From contig SVFD01000006.1 of NCBI GenBank assembly GCA_015057025.1, positions 1-64,000 of the forward strand: 64,000 nt of DNA. The letters are read 5' to 3'. Below are positions 42,220 to 51,482 of the stretch, piece by piece (positions within the stretch are counted from its first letter, which is position 1; every line of letters starts with the position of its first letter). A model generated the notes under the pieces. It made no database searches. It saw only the letters and a program-made list of their open reading frames with translations, and was not told the DNA's origin. The stretch is from Lachnospiraceae bacterium. GTDB taxonomy: Bacteria > Bacillota > Clostridia > Lachnospirales > Lachnospiraceae. A program made the translations under genes and the position numbers.

Positions 42220-43524
42220 ATGAGTAGCGAAAATAATAACACAGTCACGAAAGGCCGCGCAATTGCATTGCTTCCCATCGGTATCTTTCTGGCGCTTTTT
42301 TTAGGTATGGGTATTGTAACGGGGGACTTTTATAAAACTCCGGCTATTGTATGCTTTCTGATTGCATTATGCGTTGCATTTTTACAAAACCCCAAGGTGC
42401 CCTTTGGCGAAAAGTTAAAAATTATAGCAAAAGGGGTAGGTGATGAAAATATCATTACCATGTGTTTGATTTTTCTTTCTGCAGGTGCATTTTCCGGCAC
42501 GGTAAGTGCATCCGGCGGTGTGGAAAGTACGGTAAATTTAGGCTTATCTGTGTTGCCGGCTCCTTTTGCGGTAGCGGGGCTTTTTGTTATTGGATGTTTT
42601 ATTTCGGTATCTATGGGTACTTCCGTGGGAACAGTTGCAGCATTAACACCCATTGCTGTAGAAATCAGTAATAAAACAGGTTTTAATTTGGCACTTTGTG
42701 TTGGTGCAGTTATGTGCGGTGCCATGTTTGGTGATAATCTTTCCATGATTTCCGATACCACCATTGCAGCGGTAAAAACGCAGGGGTGCAATATGAAAGA
42801 CAAGTTTAAAGAAAACTTCCTGATTGTACTTCCGGCAGCGTTATTGACTGTGATAATTTTCTTTTTGCTTACCAGAAACGGTAACTTCGAAGTGGCTGAA
42901 GATTTGGCATATAATTTCTGGAAGGTAGTTCCTTATCTGTTTGTATTAATTGGTGCATTAATCGGAATCAATGTATTCATTGTATTAATTGGCGGCACTG
43001 TTTTATCGTTAATTGTAGGTGTGGCTACCGGAGCCTTCCCGCTTTCGGATGTGTTTGTCGTAATGGGAGATGGGGTAACGGGAATGTACGATATTACGGT
43101 TATTTCCATTATTGTTGCATGTATTGTATCGCTGGTAAAAGAGTATGGTGGTATTCAGTTTGTATTAAATGTAATCCGTAAAGGAATTAAGGGGCAAAGA
43201 GGCGCAGAACTTGGTATTGCAGGTCTTGCTTTGGTGGTAGATGCCTGTACTGCAAATAATACAGTTGCCATTGTTATGGCAGGTCCCATTGCCAAGGAAA
43301 TCAGTGATGAAAATGGCGTAGACCCGAAACGTTCAGCTTCTCTTTTGGATATATTCAGTTCCGTGGGTCAGGGTATGATTCCCTACGGAGCACAACTTTT
43401 GACTGCGGCTACACTTGCATCATTATCTCCGGTTGATATTATGCCGTATTTATTCTATCCGGTGTTAATGGCAGTCAGTGCATTTGTGTTTATAATGTTC
43501 CGCAAGCGTTCTGGGGAGGCATAA
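42220..43524 (+). CDS. NhaC-type Na+/H+ antiporter
   Basis: 434 residues with about 11 helices. NhaC-family motifs: SGTVSASGGVESTVNLGLS, SMGTSVGTVAALTPIAVEIS, GAVMCGAMFGDNLSMISDTTIAA (with conserved Asp residues), and VVDACTANNTVAIVMAGPIAKEIS. Expels Na+ in exchange for H+, or the reverse in acid. Preceded by a small co-translated protein. Confidence 0.9.
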   Translation: MSSENNNTVTKGRAIALLPIGIFLALFLGMGIVTGDFYKTPAIVCFLIALCVAFLQNPKVPFGEKLKIIAKGVGDENIITMCLIFLSAGAFSGTVSASGGVESTVNLGLSVLPAPFAVAGLFVIGCFISVSMGTSVGTVAALTPIAVEISNKTGFNLALCVGAVMCGAMFGDNLSMISDTTIAAVKTQGCNMKDKFKENFLIVLPAALLTVIIFFLLTRNGNFEVAEDLAYNFWKVVPYLFVLIGALIGINVFIVLIGGTVLSLIVGVATGAFPLSDVFVVMGDGVTGMYDITVISIIVACIVSLVKEYGGIQFVLNVIRKGIKGQRGAELGIAGLALVVDACTANNTVAIVMAGPIAKEISDENGVDPKRSASLLDIFSSVGQGMIPYGAQLLTAATLASLSPVDIMPYLFYPVLMAVSAFVFIMFRKRSGEA

Positions 43525-43668
43525 TATGTCAGGAAAAAAACTTTTGTTTAAAGAATTATTTCATGCCTTTTTGGAAAAGTTTGTTTGAAACATGAAAAGT
43601 TAATAAAAATTTTATAAAACATGGGTACAATGGGACACTAAGTACAAAGAATGTAACTTAGGAGTAAT

Positions 43669-44460
43669 ATGAAAGAAGATCCAAGAATCGTCTATTACAC
43701 CGACGAACTGAATGATGAGTTTTCGGGAACCTCATTTGTGCCTAGAGTAATTGATGAAGAATACCCTTATGAGGGTGGATTATTAAGAAAGATAGGCCAT
43801 GTGTTCTGGTATCACATTATAGCGATACCCATAGCCTATCTTTTTTTGTATTTTAAATTCAGACACAAAATCGTAAACAGACATTTGCTAAAAGAAGCCA
43901 AAGGAGCATATTTTCTTTATGGAAATCATACCCAGCAGCTTGCAGATGCTCTGATACCTACCATTGTCAGCAGACCAAAGGATATGTTTGTAATCGTACA
44001 TCCGGACAATGTTTCCATGCCTTTTTTGGGTAAGCTTACTCCGAGCCTGGGGGCTGTGCCCTTGCCGGATGATGGTAGGGCTGCCAGAAATTTTATGAAC
44101 TTTATTAAGAAAAAGATAGCGGCAGGTGATCCGGTTACTATTTATCCGGAGGCACATATCTGGCCGTATTATATAGGGATTCGCCCTTTTAAGGATACGT
44201 CCTTTGGCTATCCCATACAATGTGGTGTGCCGGTGTATTGTTTTACAAACACGTACCGGAAACGCAAATACGGAAAGAACCCACAGATTGTGACTTACAT
44301 TGACGGTCCTTTTTATGCGGATGGAGGCCTGTCAAAGAAGGAGCAAAAGGAGAAGCTTCGTAATCAGGTGTATGAGGCAATGGTTGAAAGAAGTAAGAAG
44401 AGTAACGTAGAACTTGTAAGGTATGTAAAAAAAGAAACAGCAGAGGCGGATGATTTATGA
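43669..44460 (+). CDS. PlsC-like acyltransferase
   Basis: 263 residues. Possible N-terminal membrane helix around residues 43-62. The PlsC block I is NHTQQLAD (N-H-x4-x-D form, spacing altered) and block III is IYPEAHIWPY. First of three genes linked by 4-bp and 11-bp overlaps with two GT8 genes, the last of which has its own acyltransferase domain; hence the acyl acceptor may be a glycolipid and not only lysophosphatidate. Confidence 0.8.
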   Translation: MKEDPRIVYYTDELNDEFSGTSFVPRVIDEEYPYEGGLLRKIGHVFWYHIIAIPIAYLFLYFKFRHKIVNRHLLKEAKGAYFLYGNHTQQLADALIPTIVSRPKDMFVIVHPDNVSMPFLGKLTPSLGAVPLPDDGRAARNFMNFIKKKIAAGDPVTIYPEAHIWPYYIGIRPFKDTSFGYPIQCGVPVYCFTNTYRKRKYGKNPQIVTYIDGPFYADGGLSKKEQKEKLRNQVYEAMVERSKKSNVELVRYVKKETAEADDL

Positions 44461-45302
44461 TAAATATTCTATTCTCGGGGAATGATAAAGTATTCGATGG
44501 TGTTTTGACCTGTGCACTCTCAATTCTGAAAAGAACAACAAGCAGTGAGCCCTTTTGTTTTTATGTGATGACTACGGACGTGTCCCACATCAAACCGGAA
44601 TATACGGCGTTCTCCGATGCTCAGATTGGTTTTCTGAATGAAGTGGTAAAAGAATATAACACGGATAATGAAGTAAAGAAAGTAGACGTTACGGACTTTT
44701 ATAAAAGGGAGTTTGCGGACTGTCCCAATGAACTGGCATATTGTTCGCCTTATACCCTGCTTCGCCTGCTGGCAGATTTGATTCCCGGGATTCCCGATAA
44801 AATTCTTTATCTTGATGTGGATATCCTGTTTCAGCACGATATTGGGTTGCTTTATAATCATGATATTTCAGAGTATGAATATGCGGCGGCAAGAGACCAC
44901 TATGGTAAGTTTTTAATTCATCCCAGTTACATCAATGCGGGTGTTCTTTTGCTGAATATGCGTAAGATTCGTGAGACCGGGCTGTTTACCAAGGCACGGG
45001 CACTTCTTCGGAGCAAAAAACTATTGTTTGCGGATCAAAGTGCCATTTACCGTTCAACTACAAAAAAACTTATGCTTCCCCAGAAGTTCAACGACCAGAA
45101 GTTTCTGCATAAACATACTGTAGTAAGACATTTTTCCAAAAGATTGTTTTATCTTCCGTATCCACATACGGCAAACATTAAACAATGGCATTTGAGTGCC
45201 ATGTACAGAGCCTTTGGATATAAGCAGTTTGATGATATTTTATACGAATACATTTACTTGAAAATAAAGTTCGAGAAAGACCGAGAGGTGAATGATGAAT
45301 AA
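44457..45302 (+). CDS. GT8-family glycosyltransferase
   Basis: 281 residues. GT8 pattern: starts INILFSGNDKVFDGVLTCALSIL, the D-x-D metal motif in YLDVDILFQHDI, and INAGVLLLNM. GT8 enzymes use UDP-sugars (galactose, glucose) with retention. The start overlaps the acyltransferase stop (ATGA), the stop overlaps the next start by 11 bp. Confidence 0.88.
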   Translation: MINILFSGNDKVFDGVLTCALSILKRTTSSEPFCFYVMTTDVSHIKPEYTAFSDAQIGFLNEVVKEYNTDNEVKKVDVTDFYKREFADCPNELAYCSPYTLLRLLADLIPGIPDKILYLDVDILFQHDIGLLYNHDISEYEYAAARDHYGKFLIHPSYINAGVLLLNMRKIRETGLFTKARALLRSKKLLFADQSAIYRSTTKKLMLPQKFNDQKFLHKHTVVRHFSKRLFYLPYPHTANIKQWHLSAMYRAFGYKQFDDILYEYIYLKIKFEKDREVNDE

Positions 45303-47079
45303 CAAAAAAGTAATACCTGTTTTTTATGCCTGCGATGACAATTTTATCAATTATGCCGTTGTATCCATAAATTCACTTATTACAAACGCAAGCGAAGAAT
45401 ATGATTATAAAATTCATATTCTGAATACCGGTTTTTTGGAGGAAAGCCGGGAAAAGCTTCTTAATTTACAACGGGAGAATGTAGAAATCTGTTTTGAGGA
45501 CGTAACACTGCGTATGGTGGAGATTCAGGACAGACTTCCTTTGCGCGATTATTATTCCATGACCACGTATTATCGTATTTTTATGGCAGATATGTTTCCG
45601 CAGTATGATAAGGCAGTTTACATTGACAGCGACACGGTTATATTGGGAGATATTTCGGAAATGTATGCCTACGATTTGGGAGATAACCTGGTAGGTGCGG
45701 TTACGGACCAGGTAATTGTGCAGGAGCATGTATTTTCAGAGTATGCAAGAAAAGTTCTGGGCATTCGTCCGGAGAAATATTTTAATGCCGGTGTTCTTTT
45801 GATGAATTGCCGCGTTTTAAGAGAAGAGAAAGTACTGGAGCGTTTCATCGGACTGGTTAATCTGTATACCTTTGTGGTGGCTCAGGATCAGGATTATCTG
45901 AATATCATCTGTAAGGATAAGGTGCTTTGGATGGATCCGAAGTGGAATGCAGAAGCGTTGGAGAAGATTGTCTGCAAAGAGGAAGAGATGGCAATTATTC
46001 ACTATAATTTGGTTTCAAAGCCCTGGCATTATCCGGATTGTCGCTTAAATGAATACTTTTGGAAGTATGCAGCGATGACGCAGGTGTATGACGAAATTCG
46101 TATGGAAGCTGAAAATTATACCGATGAGGAACGTGAGCAGGATGTTTATTCCGGAGAAAGACTTATAGAACTGGCTATTGCGGAAACCACCAATGTAAAT
46201 AATTTTTATAATCTTCAGAAGAAGGATGATATGTCGGAAGACCGTAAAAAAATCCTTCAGCGTATTGCACAGTTTGAGCGTGAAGGCCGTTTTGATGAGG
46301 ACGTGGAAGAGGACCCGCCTGCACCTGTTTTAATGCCGGAGGATATCGATTATCTTCATAAAGGATTCAGCGATAAGTTAAAAACAAAATATGCTTACAA
46401 TGCCGCACATTGGTTTGTAGGTGTTTTATTAATGAAAAAGTTAATGATTGTTAAAGAAATCAAGGGCCTTGATAATTTAAAAAATTTAGATAGCGGTGCA
46501 ATTGTAACCTGCAATCATTTTAATCCGTTTGACAGCTTTGCGGTAGAGATTGCTTTTGAAAAGGCAAAGCAGCACCGTAAGCGAAAAATGTATCGTGTCA
46601 TTCGCGAGGGTAATTATACGGGGTTTCCCGGATTTTATGGTTTTCTTATGCGTAACTGTAATACTTTGCCTTTAAGTTCAAATATGAAGACGATGAAAAA
46701 GTTTATGGAGGCGGTGGATGAATTGCTTGGTCAGGGACATTTTATTTTGGTGTATCCGGAGCAGAGTATGTGGTGGAATTACCGCAAGCCCAAGCCTTTA
46801 AAGTCCGGTGCCTATAAATTTGCTGCTAAGAACAATGTACCGGTACTGCCGTGCTTTATTACTATGAATGACAGTGATGTGATGGGCGAGGATGGTTTTT
46901 ATGTGCAGGAATATACCATACATATTGGTGAACCGATTTATCCGGACGCCGCCTTGTCCAGAGCTGATAATGTAGAAAATATGCGTAAGAAAAATTATGA
47001 GATATGGAAAAACATCTATGAAGAAACTTATCAAATGCAACTTGCGTATACTTATGATATAGAGAAGATGGTTCAATAA
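45292..47079 (+). CDS. bifunctional GT8 glycosyltransferase-acyltransferase
   Basis: 595 residues. Residues about 1-290: a GT8 domain with IPVFYACDDNFINYAVVSI, D-x-D in YIDSDTVILGD and FNAGVLLMNCR. After a helical, charged linker (about 290-385) residues 386-595 are a PlsC domain: N408-H409 with D414 in CNHFNPFDSF, and Y488-P489-E490 in VYPEQSMWW. Both active sites look intact. Sugar transfer and acyl transfer in one chain suggest a glycolipid or acylated glycan product. Coupled to the previous GT8 gene (11-bp overlap), ribosome site GAGAGGTG. Confidence 0.88.
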   Translation: MMNNKKVIPVFYACDDNFINYAVVSINSLITNASEEYDYKIHILNTGFLEESREKLLNLQRENVEICFEDVTLRMVEIQDRLPLRDYYSMTTYYRIFMADMFPQYDKAVYIDSDTVILGDISEMYAYDLGDNLVGAVTDQVIVQEHVFSEYARKVLGIRPEKYFNAGVLLMNCRVLREEKVLERFIGLVNLYTFVVAQDQDYLNIICKDKVLWMDPKWNAEALEKIVCKEEEMAIIHYNLVSKPWHYPDCRLNEYFWKYAAMTQVYDEIRMEAENYTDEEREQDVYSGERLIELAIAETTNVNNFYNLQKKDDMSEDRKKILQRIAQFEREGRFDEDVEEDPPAPVLMPEDIDYLHKGFSDKLKTKYAYNAAHWFVGVLLMKKLMIVKEIKGLDNLKNLDSGAIVTCNHFNPFDSFAVEIAFEKAKQHRKRKMYRVIREGNYTGFPGFYGFLMRNCNTLPLSSNMKTMKKFMEAVDELLGQGHFILVYPEQSMWWNYRKPKPLKSGAYKFAAKNNVPVLPCFITMNDSDVMGEDGFYVQEYTIHIGEPIYPDAALSRADNVENMRKKNYEIWKNIYEETYQMQLAYTYDIEKMVQ

Positions 47080-47086
47080 AATTAAA

Positions 47087-47115
47087 TAGACAATACAGAA
47101 ATAATCGTGTATAAT
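47087..47115 (+). promoter_or_regulatory. promoter of HD-GYP/CBM gene
   Basis: TAGACA, 17 bp, TATAAT. It begins 8 bp after the previous stop. Confidence 0.65.
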
Positions 47116-47186
47116 AATTAAATATATTTTCTGTAGTCACCAGAAAGTTTATCGTTTTTTTATAGTTGAATTATGAGGGGAAATCA

Positions 47187-48383
47187 ATGAACAAAAAAAT
47201 GAAGAAATTGCCTATTAGCGCAATTGTTCTATTGCTAACGCTGGTTTTATTACTTCTTGGGGCCATTTATTTACAGAATAAGGTGGAAAGTGATTCAAAA
47301 AATCCCTTTACCTTGGAATTTAACGGTGGAAGAGATGATTCCAAATATTTGTCAGTGGAATTAATTTCTACGAAGAGTTGGATTAACAATGAGGGTACTG
47401 AGGATGAAAATATCGGGGCCCAGTATGACGGGTTAATTACAAATGAATATGCCAGTGATATTGAGGATTGGGAATTAGTAATCATTATGCCGAGTGAAGG
47501 TGTTTTAGACAGTTCCTGGAATGGTGAGTATGTTTTGGACGGAAACAGGATTACACTAAAGCCCGATGAAAATACCAAATTGATTCCGGCAGGAGAAAGT
47601 AAGCCCTTTGGTTTTATTATGATTTCCGAAGAGTTAATGAATTTTAGTAAGTTTGTATTTACCGGATATCGTCAAACCACATATACACAATATGCGTTGT
47701 TTTGGGTATTGGTAGTTGCAGCGGGGCTTTGGATAGTAGGTTTTCTGACTTATTTAATTGTATCAATCCGTATCAGAGCTTACGAAAGACGATGTGAGAA
47801 TGATGCCAAGATTATTACTCAGACTATGAAGACTTTTGCAGGAATGATTGATGCAAAAGACCCTTACACCAAGGGACATTCAGCCCGCGTATCCCTTTAT
47901 GCTCAGGAAATAGGCAGAAGAATGGGGATGAAGAAGGAAGAGGTCAGAAATCTGGGTTATATAGGACTTATGCATGACTGTGGTAAAATAGGCGTTCCGG
48001 ATAATGTGCTGACAAAACCCAGTAAGTTATCACCGGAAGAACGAAAGGTTATTGAAGAGCATACCACCAGAGGTGGTTCCGTGTTGGAGAACTTTACAGC
48101 TATTGAGGGTATCAGAGATGGTGCCTTGTATCATCATGAGAGATATGACGGACAGGGATATCCGAAAGGATTGAAGGGCGCAGACATTCCTTTATGTGCA
48201 CGTATTATTTGTGTAGTGGATGCATATGATGCAATGAATTCAGACCGTTGTTACAGACCCAGACTTCCAAGAGAGAAGATTGTGAAAGAATTGGATGATA
48301 ATGCCGGCACACAGTTTGATCCGGATGTTGTGGTACATATGATTTCTATGATTAGAGACGGGTTCTGTGATGAATCATCATAA
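47187..48383 (+). CDS. membrane HD-GYP protein with CBM2-like outside domain
   Basis: 398 residues. Membrane helices at about 11-31 and 172-195. The outside part between them (about 35-165) resembles a type 2 cellulose-binding module: IEDWELVIIMP, DSSWNGEYVLDGNRITL and the closing IPAGESKPFGFIMIS match the W-T-x-x-F..., W-N-G..., and G-x-S-x-x-F-G-F positions. Inside is an HD-GYP domain: KGHSARVSLYA, LMHDCGKIGVPDNVL, YHHERYDGQGYPKGLKGADIP. It should cleave c-di-GMP in response to an outside signal. ATG 47187 has GAGGGG before it; an upstream TTG is rejected. Confidence 0.88.
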   Translation: MNKKMKKLPISAIVLLLTLVLLLLGAIYLQNKVESDSKNPFTLEFNGGRDDSKYLSVELISTKSWINNEGTEDENIGAQYDGLITNEYASDIEDWELVIIMPSEGVLDSSWNGEYVLDGNRITLKPDENTKLIPAGESKPFGFIMISEELMNFSKFVFTGYRQTTYTQYALFWVLVVAAGLWIVGFLTYLIVSIRIRAYERRCENDAKIITQTMKTFAGMIDAKDPYTKGHSARVSLYAQEIGRRMGMKKEEVRNLGYIGLMHDCGKIGVPDNVLTKPSKLSPEERKVIEEHTTRGGSVLENFTAIEGIRDGALYHHERYDGQGYPKGLKGADIPLCARIICVVDAYDAMNSDRCYRPRLPREKIVKELDDNAGTQFDPDVVVHMISMIRDGFCDESS

Positions 48384-48463
48384 TGTTTGTAAATGAAAAA
48401 ATGAAATAAAAATTCCCATAAATACCAATATATTTATTGATGATAATTTGATAAAATATTAAA

Positions 48464-48497
48464 GAGCACCCACAGGGACTTCCGGTGGGTGTTTTTT
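48464..48497 (+). terminator. terminator after HD-GYP/CBM gene
   Basis: AGCACCCAC / GTGGGTGTT hairpin followed by TTTTT; about 80 bp after the stop codon. Confidence 0.75.
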
Positions 48498-48519
48498 AGA
48501 AAGAAAGAGGTAATAATAG

Positions 48520-48822
48520 ATGGTAAAACACATAATTTTATGGCAGTTGAAGGATGAACTTTCAGTAGCAGAAAAAGAAGAAGTAAAAAAAGGAATCAAG
48601 GAAGGTTTAGAAGCGCTGGCAGGTAAAATTCCCGGCTTGCTTGATATTCATGTGCAGATTGAAGGCTTAGCATCTTCAAATGCTGACGTAATGCTGGATT
48701 CTTCTTTTGAAGATGAATCGGCTTTAAAGGGCTATGCAGTACATCCCGAGCATGTTGCTGTAGCTGACGGTAAGGTAAGACCGTATACAAAGACCAGAGC
48801 CTGTTTAGATTATGAGGTATAG
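48520..48822 (+). CDS. Dabb-family (stress responsive alpha/beta barrel) protein
   Basis: 100 residues. The family pattern MVKHIILWQLKDE, GLEALAGKIPGLLDIHVQ, DVMLDSSFEDESALKGYAVHPEH and V-R-P-Y is clear. Small dimeric barrel without a fixed reaction; some relatives bind heme or act as cyclases. It is single and precedes FprA. Confidence 0.88.
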   Translation: MVKHIILWQLKDELSVAEKEEVKKGIKEGLEALAGKIPGLLDIHVQIEGLASSNADVMLDSSFEDESALKGYAVHPEHVAVADGKVRPYTKTRACLDYEV

Positions 48823-48898
48823 AATCCTGTTGCAGATAAAGGATAGGGCAGAATGATTTAGATAATTATTTGCCTAAATAATAACGGAGGCAAAATAC

Positions 48899-50065
48899 AT
48901 GAATAAGATTGAAATCAGCGAAAACATTTTATATGTAGGAGTAAATGACAGGGATATTGATTTGTTTGAGGGACAGTATGTTGTTCCCGAGGGAGTATCC
49001 TATAATTCCTACTTGATTATGGATGAAAAAATTGCACTGATGGATACGGTGGATGCACGTAAAAGTGAAGAGTGGCTTGCAAATATCAAAGTGATTTTGG
49101 GCACGAGACAACCGGATTATCTGGTGGTTTCCCATATGGAGCCGGATCATGCAGGAAGTATTGCGGCAGCAACGGAGACCTTTCCTGATATGCAACTTGT
49201 GGGAAATGCCAAGACTTTTGCTTTTATGGGGCAATTCTTTGATATGGATATAGAAAACAGAAAAAAAGTGGTGTCAGAGGGCGATGAACTGTCTTTGGGA
49301 AGCCATAATTTGAAATTTGTTATGGCACCCATGGTACACTGGCCGGAGGTTATGATGAGTTATGAATCTTCTGAAAAGATTCTGTTTTCTGCCGATGGTT
49401 TTGGTAAGTTCGGTGCGCTGGATGCGGATGAAGATTGGGCATGCGAAGCAAGAAGATATTATTTTAATATTGTAGGAAAATATGGTGCACAGGTGCAGAC
49501 GGTTTTAAAGAAACTTTCCGAAGTTGAAGTGAATGCAATCTGCCCGCTTCATGGTCCTGTTTTAAAAGAGAATTTAGATTATTATCTTGGTTTGTATGAT
49601 ACATGGAGTTCTTATCGTCCGGAGGACGAGGGAGTTCTTGTGGCATATGCATCCATCTATGGAAATACTGCAGGTGCAGCCAAGGAAATTGCTGATATGT
49701 TAAAAGAAAAGGGCGTAAAGAAGGTAGCAGTTACCGACCTTGCCAGAGATGATATGGCAGAAGCAATCGAGGATGCATTCCGTTATGATAAAATGGTACT
49801 TGCCTGCTCTACTTATGACGGTGGTATTTTCCCTTGCATGGAAGATTTCCTTTCTCATTTAAAAGGCAAGAATTATCAGAAGAGAACTGTTGCGTTGATT
49901 GAAAACGGAACCTGGGCTCCCATGGCAGGTAAAAAGATGCGCGAAGTGTTGGAAGGAATGAAAGAGGTTAAGGTTTTAGAGAATGTTGTAACCATTCGTT
50001 CCGCAGTAAAGGAAGAAACAATAGCGGCATTAAATGCATTGGCAGATGAAATTGTTAATTCATAA
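48899..50065 (+). CDS. FprA-type A-type flavoprotein (diiron O2/NO reductase)
   Basis: 388 residues. N-terminal MBL-type diiron domain: HMEPDHAGS (H-x-E-x-D-H), PMVHWPEVM, ADGFGKFG and CPLHGPV, then a flavodoxin domain from about 250 (VAYASIYGNTAGAAKEIA). It reduces O2 to water or NO to N2O in anaerobes, so protects against oxygen. Own ribosome site GGAGG; ended by a strong terminator. Confidence 0.93.
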   Translation: MNKIEISENILYVGVNDRDIDLFEGQYVVPEGVSYNSYLIMDEKIALMDTVDARKSEEWLANIKVILGTRQPDYLVVSHMEPDHAGSIAAATETFPDMQLVGNAKTFAFMGQFFDMDIENRKKVVSEGDELSLGSHNLKFVMAPMVHWPEVMMSYESSEKILFSADGFGKFGALDADEDWACEARRYYFNIVGKYGAQVQTVLKKLSEVEVNAICPLHGPVLKENLDYYLGLYDTWSSYRPEDEGVLVAYASIYGNTAGAAKEIADMLKEKGVKKVAVTDLARDDMAEAIEDAFRYDKMVLACSTYDGGIFPCMEDFLSHLKGKNYQKRTVALIENGTWAPMAGKKMREVLEGMKEVKVLENVVTIRSAVKEETIAALNALADEIVNS

Positions 50066-50104
50066 AAGTATATATTAAAGCAATAGTAATATGTTGTATG
50101 TAAT

Positions 50105-50152
50105 GGTACTCCCTGCGGGAAGGAAAAAGGTATTTCCCGTGGGGAGTATTTT
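50105..50152 (+). terminator. terminator after flavoprotein gene
   Basis: TACTCCCTGCGGGAA pairs with TTTCCCGTGGGGAGTA (one T-T bulge-like mismatch), loop of about 11, then TTTT. Confidence 0.8.
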
Positions 50153-50156
50153 AAAC

Positions 50157-50185
50157 TTTACACCGAACATGCGTTTTGATAAAAT
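50157..50185 (+). promoter_or_regulatory. dinB promoter
   Basis: TTTACA (50157-50162), 17 bp, TAAAAT (50180-50185). The spacer is nearly filled by an SOS box. Transcription start about 50192. Confidence 0.75.
50164..50177. promoter_or_regulatory. SOS box (LexA/DinR site)
   Basis: CGAACATGCGTTTT matches the Bacillus-type LexA consensus CGAACRNRYGTTYC at 13 of 14 positions; only the last base differs. It lies between -35 and -10 of the dinB promoter, so LexA would block it until DNA damage. Confidence 0.75.
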
Positions 50186-50208
50186 GGTATGCAGAAAGGC
50201 GGTAGACT

Positions 50209-51426
50209 ATGGAAAGAGTAATATTTCATATAGATGTTAATAATGCATTTCTCTCCTGGGAAGCCGTGTATCGTTTGGAACAGGGAATGGCGGGGCCTGA
50301 TTTACGCACCATTGCATCAGCGGTTGGCGGTGATGTTGAAAAAAGGCACGGTATCATTCTTGCCAAATCCATGGAGGCAAAGAAATATAAGATACAGACC
50401 GGGGAGCCTATTACCGATGCACTAAAGAAGTGTCCGCATCTTGAGATTATTCCGCCTACAAGAGATATTTATCCTAAGTATTCCAAAGCTTTTATAGAAA
50501 TTCTGCATAAATATTCGGATAAGGTGGAGCAGGTCAGTGTAGACGAAGCTTTTATGGATATGACAGGCATGGAGAAATTATTCGGAGAGCCTGTTTTAAT
50601 AGCAGAGAAGATTAAAAGTGAAATATATGATACGTTAGGATTCACGGTTAATGTAGGAATCTCATCTTGTAAAATTCTTGCTAAAATGGCCAGTGATTTT
50701 CAAAAGCCTAACAAAATACATACCTTATTTCCGGAAGAGATACAATCTAAAATGTGGCCTTTGCCGGTAGGGGATTTATTTTCCGTAGGAAAAGCTTCTG
50801 CAAAGAAGTTAAATTCTATGGGAATTCTGACCATAGGGGATTTAGCAAAAACCAATCCGGAAATTTTAAAAAGTCATTTAAAAAAACATGGTGAGAGTAT
50901 CTGGAAATTTTCAAACGGCTTGGATGATTCGCCGGTAGAGCCTGTTCCGGCGGAGAGTAAGGGATATGGTAATTCCACGACTTTGCCTGCGGATGTGACA
51001 GAGAGTGCGGAGGCTAAGAAAATATTGTTGTCTCTTGCTGAAAAGGTGGGACGACGCTTACGGGAGGATGATGCTCGTATCGAAGTGGTTTCCGTGGGAA
51101 TACGATTTTTTGATTTAAGCAACATTTCCCATCAGACTGTATTGAATGCACCAACAAATATAACGGCAGAGATTCATAGCGCGGCGTGTACGCTGTTTGA
51201 TGAAATGTGGGATGGTACGCCGATACGACTTCTGGGAATACAGACCGGAAGGGTTAGCAGAGGTGAAAGTAATCGTCAAATGAGTTTGTTTGATAACACG
51301 GATTATGAGAAATTGGAAAAGCTGGACTCGGCGATTGACAGTATCCGTAAAAAATTTGGCAGTGATGCTATATGTCGCGCTGCATTTATGGAGAGTAATA
51401 CTAAAGGTAAGATGTCTGATGATTAA
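50209..51426 (+). CDS. dinB: DNA polymerase IV (Y family)
   Basis: 405 residues. Y-family catalytic motifs: FHIDVNNAFLSWE (D8 type), YSDKVEQVSVDEAFMD (S-V-D-E-A), then the helix-hairpin-helix and little finger with VSVGIRFFDLSN. A C-terminal clamp-binding-like motif QMSLFD is visible (Q-x-S-L-F). Error-prone translesion polymerase, SOS-induced by the box upstream. The catalytic pocket has NNAF in place of the usual C-F or D-C-F-x-S, a form found in clostridial copies. Confidence 0.93.
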   Translation: MERVIFHIDVNNAFLSWEAVYRLEQGMAGPDLRTIASAVGGDVEKRHGIILAKSMEAKKYKIQTGEPITDALKKCPHLEIIPPTRDIYPKYSKAFIEILHKYSDKVEQVSVDEAFMDMTGMEKLFGEPVLIAEKIKSEIYDTLGFTVNVGISSCKILAKMASDFQKPNKIHTLFPEEIQSKMWPLPVGDLFSVGKASAKKLNSMGILTIGDLAKTNPEILKSHLKKHGESIWKFSNGLDDSPVEPVPAESKGYGNSTTLPADVTESAEAKKILLSLAEKVGRRLREDDARIEVVSVGIRFFDLSNISHQTVLNAPTNITAEIHSAACTLFDEMWDGTPIRLLGIQTGRVSRGESNRQMSLFDNTDYEKLEKLDSAIDSIRKKFGSDAICRAAFMESNTKGKMSDD

Positions 51427-51482
51427 CGGAGTAAATTTTATCCGTTAATAAGAATACAGTAAGTAAAACAGGAGTTATTATA

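Noticed and set aside
42330-42803. 157-codon minus-strand frame inside the NhaC gene
   Set aside because: Antisense shadow; composition typical for the complement of a membrane protein.
43526-43588. 20-codon frame directly after NhaC
   Set aside because: Too short, ribosome site overlaps the end of NhaC; no clear reason for a peptide.
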